64,000 nt of DNA from Papilionanthe hookeriana x Papilionanthe teres (Eukaryota > Streptophyta > Magnoliopsida > Asparagales > Orchidaceae): the NCBI GenBank assembly GCA_022702705.1, contig CM040422.1:34247270-34311269 (forward strand). Reading direction: 5' to 3'. The notes beneath the pieces are model-generated. The model ran no database searches. It worked only from the letters and a program-made list of their open reading frames with translations, and was not told where the DNA came from. A program made the position numbers and the translations under genes. The number at the start of each line of letters is the position of its first letter. Positions within the stretch are counted from its first letter, which is position 1. Below are positions 34,767 through 45,600 of the stretch, piece after piece.

Positions 34767-35850
34767 ATGATTCCGGAGAAGGACATCAAGAACATGGTAG
34801 AACGACGAGTGCGAGAAGCCTTAGCACACTCTAAGAGCGGAGCATCTATTCAGACGAGTAGACCTTACCCAAAAGAATTTGATGCAGTACAATACCCAAA
34901 AGGCTTCGTACCACCTCTGTTCAAGACTTTTGAAGGTACCGGAAATCCTCGACAACATGTTGCACAATTTCGTGCTAGTTGTTGCAACGCCGGTGGAAGT
35001 AACGCCTTACTCTTCCGACAGTTCATCAGCAGCCTGTCAGGGATCGCCTTCGATTGGTATGCAGAGTTACCGAATGGTTCAGTAAAGACATTTTCATAAT
35101 TAGAAAACCTCTTTGTGAAACGGTTTGTTGGAGCTCAGTACCATATCACGATCGGTGACTTAGTGGTGGAGAAACAGAAACCGAACGAGACTTTAGTGGA
35201 CTACATACTACGATGGAGAAATCTAAGCATGAAGTGTGAGCCACAACTACAAGAGCAGCATGCAGTCGGTATCTTGCTTAAAAGCATTCACGGCCCGATA
35301 GCACTTCTCTTTAAGGGATTTACAATTAAGACTTTCGAGAAGTTGTTAAGCAAGGCCGGAAGCTTGCAAGAGGAAGCGAAACAACTAAGTTTCGTCGACA
35401 AAACGTACAAACAGAGCCTACGAAGACATTCGAAAAGAATTCCGGATCATCGTGGCGAGTTGATAAGGGCAAACAACCAATGCAAATACAAGAAGAGCAC
35501 CAAGAAATCCAGCCTATCAACAACCTCAACAGAACTACCAACAATCTCAACCCGGTTATCAGCCCAACCCAACAATATGAGCAACCGCCTCGCCCACGCC
35601 GCACGTTAAAGGAGCTCATAAATAGAGAATACCCATTCAAGAATGAGGCAAAGGCTAAAGATGTTCCGCAGCTTGATGAATTCTTCTGATTTTCAACTCG
35701 CCGTAACCCAAGAAGCCGAAGAAGTTAATAAGAAGGACCATCCCAACTACCGCCCTTACCACCAGATGCTTGAACATAAAATAGAGGATTGCATCACCTT
35801 CAAGAGTTGTCTTGACAATAATCTCCGAAAAGGGAACATAACAATCCTGA
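34767..35850 (+). pseudogene. gag: gag of element B
   Basis: Capsid motifs FDAVQYPKGFVPPLFKTFEG, PRQHVAQFRASCCNAGG and SGIAFDWYAELPNGSVKTFS are intact up to a TAA near 35,097. A second frame from 35,115 has TIGDLVVEKQKPNETLVDYI and LSKAGSLQEEAKQL. In the knuckle the first Cys is replaced (RPYHQMLEHKIEDC) and the Gly is lost, so RNA binding by this motif would be impaired. Confidence 0.8.
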
Positions 35851-36600
35851 AGGAATACATGAAAGAACCCCAGAAAGGAGGTTCTGTCAATGTTATTTCA
35901 ACGGATCCCGTTGTTCCGATAGACCCTTATACAACTGATGATGGATGGAGTACCGCTTGGACGAAGTCATCAAAGAAAATTTTGGATCGCATCCAGGCCG
36001 CTTCGGCGCGTGCTTTAATTCAAAGTTTGAAACCTGTCAAGCCAGCGCTATCGCTTGCAATTGAAGAACCGCCCCAAGAAGAAAAGATCATAGAAACGAA
36101 GGAGATCGAAGAAGAAGAAAAGACCGAGGCTCCCAAGGCTAGGCTAGGGGCTGCTTATCCTAGGATGGTTGTTTCCGATTTGCGGGAAAATTTCCTCGAA
36201 CCTCGACTCGTATGATTATTTGCTCGCTCCGGCGGGATCTTATAATGATAAGAGTTATGGCGTTGGCTACGTTTTGACTGTTTCTAACGATTACGTAACT
36301 AACGACAACCAATCTAATCCAGATCGATACCAATAACAATTCTCAAATCATACACAATCTCGACAATCACGATGACAAAGAAGACATTCATCAAGAAGGC
36401 TACGAAAGTTCAACAAGCAATGAATCTATTTGTGAATTCCAAGGAACTCCAATCATAATAGAGTTAGAGCTTTCAGATTTCGATGCGACTCTAGAAGAAC
36501 CTGTCATGCCAATTCAAAAGGAGACACCTGTAAACTCAGTACTAGATTAAGAAGAAATCACAAAAGTTAACTTAAGGAGCGGAAATGTTCTACCTCCGAG
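35851..36600 (+). pseudogene. Acidic gag-protease linker of element B
   Basis: EEPPQEEKIIETKEIEEEEK and KARLGAAYPRMVV in the gag frame end at 36,215. The acidic second half is recognisable by comparison with C (51,240-51,560) but is interrupted by stops, including TAA near 36,549. Confidence 0.6.
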
Positions 36601-37260
36601 AATGGGTCCAAAAGACAAAGGAAAGTAGGTGGTTGTTCAGGAAGAATCAACCCCGACAGAAGAATTGCCCATTCGGGAAGAAGCTGAGACACATGATAAC
36701 AAAATGGACTATAACGTGCTAGCCCATCTTAGGAAACTACCAGCCAAACTGAGCATCTACGACGCTCTCATCTTATCAAAAGAGATGAGGGAAGCTCTGA
36801 TCAAGGCCTTACTTGATCCAGAGATTTGTTTAGCTCAGATGGCCGGAGATTCCTTGGACGAGGTTTGCTCGTTAAAGGAACAACGAGGTGTTACCTTCAC
36901 TGACAGTGATCTACTACTTGGGACAACTGATCACAATCGACCATTGTACATTTCAGTTACAATCAGAAAATTTACGCTCTCCAAGGTATTGGTAGATCCA
37001 GGAGCATCAATCAACATAATGAATCTTTGGACGCTAGCATACTTGGAATTGATGCTCGCGAGCTTGAGGCGGACAAGATGTTACTAAGAGGATTCAACCA
37101 GAAAGGAGAAAGTGCCCTTGGATCAATAACACTGTTGATGAAGACCGGTGACTTAGCAAAGACAACCGCAAAATTCCACATAATTAACTCTGAGACATCG
37201 TTCAACGCTCTACTGGGCCGACCGTGGATACATGAAAACCGGATGGTACCATCGTCTCTG
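36601..37260 (+). pseudogene. pol: Protease region of element B
   Basis: A TAG at about 36,627 breaks the basic start. After it MDYNVLAHLRKLPAKLSIYD, LCSLKE-like and NRPLYISVTIRKFTLSKVLV lead to VDPGASINIM. A frameshift follows within about 40 bases (LRRTRCY end), and the other frame carries LRGFNQKGESALGSITLLMK onward. Confidence 0.78.
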
Positions 37261-38214
37261 CATCAGTGCATAAAATACTACGAAGGAGGAGAACAGTGCA
37301 TTAAAGGTGATTTGCAACCTTTCTCCGTACTTGAGATTGGAATCCATGAAGATGCAGCTTATCACGCACCTCCGAAGAGAAAAATCTTCTCCAGAAACAC
37401 CATGCTAAAAGAAGCAAAAGAAATTCGAGACGATGAAGAACCTGAAGTTTTAGTCCAACAGTCACTCACCACTCCCTTATGGCGAGATAATGAAGGTTTC
37501 TCCAGAACTCACATCCGAGGTCGAGGCCGGGGAGGAGGTTGTGGAAGAGACATTGGAATAGTTGGACAGAAAAAGATGATGATCAACGTTGATTGGGAAA
37601 ATAGCTCTGAAGAAGAAGAGGAAGTCAAGAAAGAAGCAGCTATAGTAAACCGGAAGAAACCACAATTCAAGATTTCTCTCGAAGATGAAAGGAACGAAGA
37701 ATACAAATCGATGTACGATAAGATTAACCACTATGTAGACACTATGACCCTGACCCCAATCCAGTCTAATAAGATCGAGGGTATGGTGGTCAAAGAAGTA
37801 CATAGCAGCGGTGCAAAGCCAATCAAATTTTACCGTGGCACTTCTTCTTCCAATACTAAAAGCGATGTACAATTTGAAGATGTCACTTCTTCCGAATTAA
37901 TGGAATTATTTTTTGAGTGGTACTCTCCCTGTGTTCAAAATTTAATTCAGCGTGGTGTGTTACCTTGACAATGGACAAAAGGTCGATCACAACACTTCGA
38001 AAAATTATGGATCAATGCCGGTCGGGCTTCCAATTCAAAACATGGTCTCGGATTAGGCACAATAGGTTCAGTTGACGATACGAAATTTTGCTTGGTTGTC
38101 ACTTGTGAATCTAATGAAGATCGCTTGGAAACTACGTAAGATCTTCAAGATCTACAAATTGGAGACGCTCCTCCGTAATTCGAAGAAGAAATCAAATCTA
38201 CAATAGATGAGTTA
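37261..38214 (+). pseudogene. pol: Protease-RT linker of element B
   Basis: 313-codon frame ending at TGA 37,966-37,968, with RGRGRGGGCGRD, KKPQFKISLEDERNEEYKSM and MTLTPIQSNKIEGMVVKEV. The RG run is shorter and less regular than in C. Stops in the following 250 bp include TAA at about 38,138 and 38,176. Confidence 0.7.
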
Positions 38215-39250
38215 ATGGAAGTTAACTTAGGTACTAACGAAAAGCCTAGACCAACCTTTGTTAGCTCCTTACTCAATAAAGAGGATTCCGAGGAAATGAT
38301 CAAGCTATTAATGGAATTCAAGGACTGTTTTGCTTGGAGTTACGACGAAATGCCGGGATTAGCTCCAGCAGTTGCAGTTCACGATGCTAGGAGTGGATCC
38401 TACTTCCGTTCCAATCGATAAGCTTCCGTAAGAATGCGTCTAGAAATTGAACAACAAGTAATAACCGAAGTTAAGAAGCTAATCGACGCTAAATTTGTCC
38501 GTGAAGAACAATACCCTACTAGGCTAGCCAATGTGGTACCAGTCAGGAAGAAGAATGGTCAGATCAGAATCTGCGCGGATTTCAGAGACTTGAACAAAGC
38601 ATGTCCGAAGGATGAATTTCCACTACAAATCCCAGAATTGATGATCGACATCGCTTCTACACATGAAATATTCTCTTTCATGGACGGATCTTCAGGATAC
38701 AACAGGATAAAGATGGCACCAGAAGACGAAAAGCTCACGACATTCGTGACACCGATCGGAGTGTATTGCTACACAGTAATGCCATTCGGACTAAAGAACG
38801 CAGGAGCAACATACCAAAGAGCAATGACAAAGATTTTTGATGAACTCATTCACAACCAAGTTGAGTGCTATGTGGATGATGTGGTCATCAAAAGCAAACT
38901 GAAGGAAGATCACCTGTATGATTTGAGAATTGTCTTCGAGCGACTAAGGCAATAAAACCTTAAGATGAATCCCTTAAAATACGCCTTCAGCGTCACCTCC
39001 GGGAAATTCCTAGGATTTGTTGTCCGACATCGCGAAATCGAAATTGATCCGGAAAAGATTAAAGCTATCTTAGAGATGCCGCCTCCCAAAACCTTAAAAT
39101 AGCTACGATCCTTTCAAGGGAAGCTGGCATATCTTCGACGCTTTATTTCGAACTTGTCAGGTAGGTGTCAGCCCTTCTCGGCATTAGTTAAAAAGGATGC
39201 CAAATTCGTTTGGGAAGAAAAATGCCAACGGGACTTCGAGGACATTAAAC
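38215..39250 (+). pseudogene. pol: Reverse transcriptase of element B
   Basis: EVNLGTNEKPRPTFVSSLLN, LMEFKDCFAWSYDEMPGLAP, then RICADFRDLNKACPKDEFPL, SFMDGSSGYNRIKMAPEDEK, VMPFGLKNAGATYQRAMTKI and YVDD (38,869-38,880). The palm is the best-preserved RT frame in the window. It ends at TAA (38,953-38,955) in place of the Phe of RQFNLKM seen in A and C. Confidence 0.88.
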
Positions 39251-40293
39251 AATACTTAATGACACCTCCGTCTTAGCGAGCCCCTGGCCTCGTGTAGACC
39301 GTTGATACTTTATACCACGGCTCTAGACGACTCTCTTGGAGCCCCGCTAGCCTGTGTCAATGATGAGGGGAAAGAAAATGCTCTCTACTATTTAAGCCGT
39401 CGTTTGATTCCGATGGAAGTAAAGTATCCTCCAATTCAGAAGCATTGTTTGGCCCTGATCTTTGCCGCCCAAAAGCTCAGGCATTACATGCTTTCTCATA
39501 AGGTCAACCTTATCTCGAAAGTTAATCCGTTGCAATATTTGATGACCCGTCCAACACTTTCTGGCAGACTTTCCAGGTGCTCGATGATATTATTGCAATT
39601 CGACATAACTTTCGTTCCTCTCTGTGCCGTAAAGGGACAAATCCTAGCAGATTTCCTTGCAGCACACCCTATGCCGGAAAAATCGCCTCTCGATGATGAC
39701 TTGCCATATGAGCAGATAATGAACCTAGAAGACACTGATGATTGACGTTGGGAACTATACTTCGACGGAGCATCCTCAACACAGAAAGACAAAGAATTGC
39801 AAATTATAGTGCCCGGTAAGGCAGGAATCGGACTAATCTTTATAACAACGGAGCGGGGGATGTTAAGATACTCCTACCACTTAACAGAGCCGTGCACAAA
39901 CAACGAGACAGAATACGAAGCCCTCATAACAGGACTAGAACTGACCATTCAAATGGGAATAACAGATATCAACATTTACGGAGATTCTCAGTTGATCATT
40001 CAACAGGTCGCAGGACAATATAAAATCTTAAAGCCAAGACTCGAGCAATACTTTCAGTATGCCATAAAATTGTTGGAACGAATTCCGAATGTAACAATCT
40101 ACAAGATCCCCAGAAGCGAGAATGCTCTCACAGATGCGTTAGCTCGCCTTGCAAAAGAATTTTCCTGCTTAGAAGATGAGTCAGTTGAAGTGTCGGTTCA
40201 AGGACGACATGTCCTATGACAGCTCGACATGGATATGATACAAAAATCAGAAAAAGCAGAGGAATCATTTGCAGCAGTGACGGAAAAATATAG
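39251..40293 (+). pseudogene. pol: Two RNase H modules of element B
   Basis: First module: DDSLGAPLACVNDEGKENAL, YYLSRRLIPMEVKYPPIQKH, AAQKLRHYMLSHKV. A TGA at about 39,743 precedes the second module: RWELYFDGASST, LTEPCTNNETEYEALITGLE, GDSQLIIQQVAGQYKIL, NALTDALARLAKE. This copy is the clearest reading of the dual RNase H. The frame is cut at about 40,294 where the LTR-proximal sequence begins. Confidence 0.85.
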
Positions 40294-42634
40294 TGGGTCT
40301 GTTGATCTCATTTTTGATGAGGTCTTCTCTTCTTCTTTTTAGTGCTTAGGATCTAGCCTTAGGATTTTCCTTTGACTATCTTAGAGGACTAGAATTGGGA
40401 TCCACCTTTTAGAAATTCAAACCACTTCTTAACTCCCCGCAAACTCCACAAACTCGACTGTAGACCCCTAATCACCTAGAGGGTTGAAATCAAATGTGGA
40501 AGTTTAAAGGATGAGTTCCTATAGGACTCTTTGGCCTTAGGACTGCCCTGGGTGGCCTGGTCTGGTGGGGGCTGACTTACACACACACGACACTTATACA
40601 CTACACTTTCACACACTTCCTAAAACCACAACCATACCTAACTTGACCTCCTGACTCATGTAGGTGATTCACATGGATGGTCCTTAACCCCTAAGCCCTT
40701 GGCTAAGAGGGTTAGGAACAACATAGTGAATGCCTCAAATGAGTCCGGCATGATATGGCTTCATGGCTCAACCAAAATGATTTTTCTTCCACTTACATTC
40801 ACCTAATCTTCAATTTTCCAAATTTTCAATTTTTGACCCCGGGACCCTACACCTACTAAACCTACCAAAAACCCTTGAAACTACCCAAAATTCTCAAAAA
40901 TTTCCAAATTACCCAAAATTCTCCAAAATCATTCCCAAACATTTCCACATCACTCAAATTGATCATCCATACCCTCCAAATACCCAAAATACCCCTCTTG
41001 ACCCAAAAATCCAAAAATTCAGAAAATTCCCAAAAAAATTCCAGAAAATCCCAAATATTCCCAATTTCATTTTGTCCAACTACACCATGGGCCAATTTTG
41101 TCAATTTACCCCACTTTTGTCAAAACCCCCAATTTGACCCATTTTAACCCAAGGTGAACCCAATGTTAAACCAAACCTACCCAATTGACCCCAATTTTGG
41201 TCCAATTCAATTCTAAACTTCAATTAAACATTCCCAATACCAATCTAGATCAAATCCAAATCCAATTTGATTGACATTTGGATCCAATTTCACTTTTGGC
41301 CTTAAGGCCCAAATTGGACCCATGACCCAAACCTAACCCAAACTCACCCAATTCAACTCCAATTAACCCCAAATCTTTTCTAAACCTTCCTTAACATCCC
41401 CATAAGCAAAAAACTAACATGATTTGCCCAAAATTTAGACCCAAACCCCACTCAAATTCAACCTAAAGCTAAAAGGCCCATTTTTGACATAAACCCAAAC
41501 CTAACCCAAATGAGCCCAAACCCCAAAATCAAAACCCAACCAAAGTCAAAACCTCTTTGAAACACTCCCATAAATATTTCTCAACATTAATTTTACATCA
41601 ATTTCAACCCTAGCCCAACATTGGCCCAACTTGGCCCACTTGGACCTTTATTGGCCCATTCACCAAAAGAGCCCAAATTCAACCCAATTCAAACCCAAAT
41701 CACTCCCAATTTGCTTCAAGTCACTCATGATACTTCCATGAGCTAAACCCAACAATTATTTGGACCAACCTCTTTACAAAATTTCATCCCAAAATCCATT
41801 TTAAAATTCAAAAGCCCACTTTCCTAAACCATTTTAAAAGCCCATCCTTCACCACATCCAAAGGCCCAAAATTGGTCCCAAAGCCCATATGACATTTCTC
41901 CTCATCATACTTTCAATTAAACTCAATACCTAAGTCCTAAATTCATCATCAAATAATTCCAAATCAAGCCTCATGCCAAATCACCCCTAAATACCAAAAT
42001 TTTCCTTAAATCCATTTCCATGAAATTGACTTCACTTTTCCCAAGCCAAAGGTGAGCCATGAAGCCATGCATGAGCCACTTGGGAGCCATGAGAGCCATG
42101 GAATCTACTTTCCACCTCACCATACCCAAGATGGCAAGAAGAGGAGGCCCTTTCCATATTCTCTTAAGAGTGATTAACCACTTCCATGACTCCACTAAAC
42201 CATGCTTAGACTTAATTGTACTTGGATTGTGACTTGACCCCACTAATCAAGCCGATCCAAGTGACTTTCCCTTCAGCCCAAATTTACCTTGGAGGGTGAA
42301 CCTAACCCAAAACCAAGGGTCGACCCATTTAGACCCAAAAATATCCCTTTCCCATTCCATTTCGATTCAAACCCTTTACACATGTCCATGGCCAATTGAC
42401 CGCACAAACCTCTAGTCCCGACCCACCTGGACCCGAGGGTGACCCATGCCTGCCGGCCGGACGCCCAGGTCACCGGAAAACACCATGGCCGAGAGCTCAC
42501 ATGTGAGCCCGACTTGGAATTCTCACCTGCCGAGCCGCCCCATCCCCAGAGTGGCCATTGGAGCCGTTCTTCTCTTGCAAGAGCAAGCTCGATCCCAAGC
42601 CCTAACTCTCCCCGGGAGGCCCTCCACCCTCTCC

Positions 42635-42642
42635 TATTTAAA
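42635..42642 (+). promoter_or_regulatory. Candidate TATA box of element C 5' LTR
   Basis: TATTTAAA in CTCTCC-TATTTAAA-CACCACCCC, conserved in all four LTR copies. If used, transcription would start about 30 bp downstream and give a leader of more than 5 kb before ORF1 unless spliced. Confidence 0.5.
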
Positions 42643-43059
42643 CACCACCCCTCTCGGCCATGAGAGGTGCCGAAACAAACCTTAAGGAAACTCCGCCAAA
42701 ATTGTTCCGGACTCCTCCCCATACACGAGCACTTGATCCCCGGTGAGATCCCCCTGCCATTTCTTCTCTCGTAAGCTCGATTTCGGAGTTGAAATTCTAC
42801 CCAAAACCAGGACATTTCTCCACAGTGGACCAATCCTCAAATTGATTGGTCCTACACCTTCACCAGACCAAGGAAAGGTGTCCACCAGCAAAAGCCCCAT
42901 CTCCAGGCCACCCAGTTGCTCCAGCCTCCAAGCTCTGTGATCGGGCTTGGTCGAAATCACATCTAGGCAATTCACCAGACCAGGAGGCTTCATCTGGAGC
43001 TTGCTAGGATCCAATCGAAGGTGCAACAACTCTCAGATCGAAGCCACACTTCTCTGAGC

Positions 43060-43069
43060 AAAGGTATGA
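43060..43069 (+). promoter_or_regulatory. Putative 5' splice site in LTR leader
   Basis: AAAG followed by GTATGA (cut before GT at 43,064), about 420 bp after the TATA candidate. The AAAG-GTATGAG core is kept in the copies at 63,333 (plus) and around 6,550 and 27,580 (minus). It could be joined to an acceptor near ORF1 or ORF3. Inference only. Confidence 0.35.
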
Positions 43070-43249
43070 GTTAATTCTTCATCCTGAGCTTCTAGAGATT
43101 CTCCATTTCAAATACTTTAATTTCAATGCATGATCACCATATTGATGTGTTCGTCTCTTCAAGACGAATCCATAGAGCATAAGAACATGAAAATCCATTG
43201 AGTATCGAGTGAGATATTAGGGATTTAGTGTGGACGGCTCTCGGGTGAG

Positions 43250-43445
43250 GACACTTGGGGACGATGAACGGATGCCGTCCATTTAATACACGCGCGGACA
43301 GACGGCTCAGATCACGTCGGACCAGAAGACGGAGCGATACAGCGGGCCCCGGAAGCGCTGAGTCAGATGGCGGCGTCGAATGGGAGCGCGACGCGTGTGC
43401 GTTCGGAGATGCCGAGGATGAGTTGGTGCCGCGTGGATAAATAGA
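43250..43445 (+). promoter_or_regulatory. GC-rich CpG block and ATAAATAG in shared LTR
   Basis: Dense CG dinucleotides, then GCGTGGATAAATAGAAAA (ATAAATAG at 43,437-43,444). A second core-promoter candidate, or a boundary between the two halves of the LTR. A 61-codon ORF in it is a by-product of the GC content. Confidence 0.4.
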
Positions 43446-45224
43446 AAATTAGGGGTATTTTCTATTTATTTAATTCCCTAAACTTCAAAAATTCATAACT
43501 TTGTGTAGGAAAATCAAAAAAATAAAATAAAAATATCCTCTTGCTCAGTGAACAGAGGAGAATAATGTGGAAAAGAAATCATTTAATTTCATAAAGTATT
43601 TTATTTTTTATAATTTATTTACTCTCTGCATACTTTTAATTCTCCATGCATGTATACAATTCACCATGGCATGAGACCATAGGGCTTTTGAAGCCTCCGA
43701 ATTTGGGAACATTCCACGAATTTTCCAAAGTCGAGGCCATCCCTATGAAGAGTTATGTATTTTCCAAGTTTATGTCACTGTTTTGAGTATTTTAATTCCA
43801 ATAAATAGCATGTTGTGAAATAAATTCTAGGAAAATTTGGTGATGTTCCTTATGACCAGAGAACCCTAGGAAAAATAGGTTTTGAGTTAGTTCATTTAAA
43901 ACAACCCTAATTGGCTTAAACACCCAAAATAGGTCTCTAATTAATTAGAGCTAACCATACATCAAATTGACTTGAAATCAATTCTCCACTGACCTTTAGG
44001 ATCGGAGGAACCAATCATAAAAATTTGAGGTCAATCGGACTTGGTTAGCCCTATTAATTGGGTCGATTAAGCCACTTAGTCATTTTAAACTTTAAAAATT
44101 CATAACTTTCAAAATATCTTTAAAAAATTCACCAAATTGGTTTTGGAACCTCTCGATATTAGTGGAATTTAGGAAAATTAAAATTTCAATTTTCTAAAAA
44201 AGTTGATTTTTTATATTATTTTAATATTTTAATAATTAAAAAATAATAAAAATCACAAAAAATAATAAAATTCACCAAAATGTCACATTTTGAATTTTAA
44301 TCACTTAGGAACAAACCCCATATTTTTCTTAGGTCTATTTAGTGAGATATCAAATTTTAAAGCTCTAGGGTAATTTTAAAATTAAAAAAATGTATTTTCT
44401 AGCATTTTCACGAAAATAATTATAATAAATCATAGAAAAATCAGAAAATTGCAAAATTTGATTTTCTGATTTCCTTGATATTAGAGAGATTTTTGAAAAA
44501 TATAAAATTCATTTTTCAACATTTATTTTATTTTTAAATTAATTAACACTCCAAAACTTAAAATAATTATAATAAAAATAATATAATTCAAAAAATCACC
44601 AAAATTAGTCCAAGTGGTTCTCTGGTCATTAGGAATGTCCCCTAATTTTCTTAAGGACAGAAATTTTTCTTGGTCATGTTATTAAATTTTCCTTGGAAAT
44701 CTCTATTTTCTACCAAAAATAATTATTTAAATAAATTAAATACAGAAAAATCACATTTTCTCCTCTCATGTCTTTATTGACATATGAGTGAAGTCACATA
44801 AAAATCTCAAATTCATTTGAGTTCAATTTAGTGAGTTATGAAATTATTAAGCTTAAAGGGTAAAAGGGTAATTAAATTTTAATCCTTAATTAAAACTTTA
44901 GGTTTAATAAAAAATTAACAAGTAAAATATTTGATCCTAATCTGATTTGGTTGATTGAAATTTAAATAATTAAAGGGTAGAAACCCATTAAGCAATTTAA
45001 AATGATTAAACCTTAATTAAATAATTGATTAAATTTGGAAGAAAAATAAAATTGGAATTATTAAAATAGGGATATTATTAGGAAGAGATTTATTCTTTAA
45101 TTTAAAATTCCCTAAATTAATCATTTCATTAATGTTTAATTCTTGATTAAAATGATAATTCAAATTTAAAATATTAAAAGGCTTAATCATTAAACTAAAA
45201 TCAAATTATTGAACTCTTTTAAAA

Positions 45225-45600
45225 TTTTAAATTAAATAAATTAAATTAAATTAAAAATTAAATTAAATTAAAAATTAAATTAAATTTAATAAATTAAATT
45301 AAATTAAATTAAATCATATTAAATTAAATTAAATTAAAAATAAAATTAAATTCAAAAATTAAATTAAATTAAATTAAATTAAATTAAATTGAATTAAAAA
45401 TTAAATTAAATTAAATAAATTAAATTAAATTAAATTAAATTAAATCAAATTAAATTAAAATTAAATTAAATCAAATTAATTTAATGAAACATCAAATCAA
45501 ACTAAATTGAATTAAATTGAATTAAATTAAATTAAAACTCAATTAAATTAAATTAATTTAAATTGAGTTGAATCAAATATAACATCACCAAAGACATAAA
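45225..45600. repeat. (AAATT)n tract in shared LTR
   Basis: Pentanucleotide-rich low-complexity sequence interrupted by AAAAATTAAATTAAA and TTTAATAAATT variants; the same LTR position as in the other copies. Confidence 0.85.

Larger units (their letters stand above)
32698..40299 (+). mobile_element. Element B: degenerate Ogre-like body lacking INT and ORF3
   Basis: Runs from the PBS through leader, ORF1, gag, PR, RT and both RNase H modules, then stops at about 40,294 within the sequence that follows RNase H and joins GTGGGTC plus an LTR start. Integrase, ORF3 and the tandem array are absent. Many in-frame stops and substitutions relative to A and C mark it as the oldest body in the window. 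Confidence 0.85.

Noticed and set aside
43255..43440. 61-codon Arg-rich ORF in the GC-rich block, also at 63,528
   Set aside because: Created by high GC in a short block. In L1 and the inverted LTR the frame is broken.
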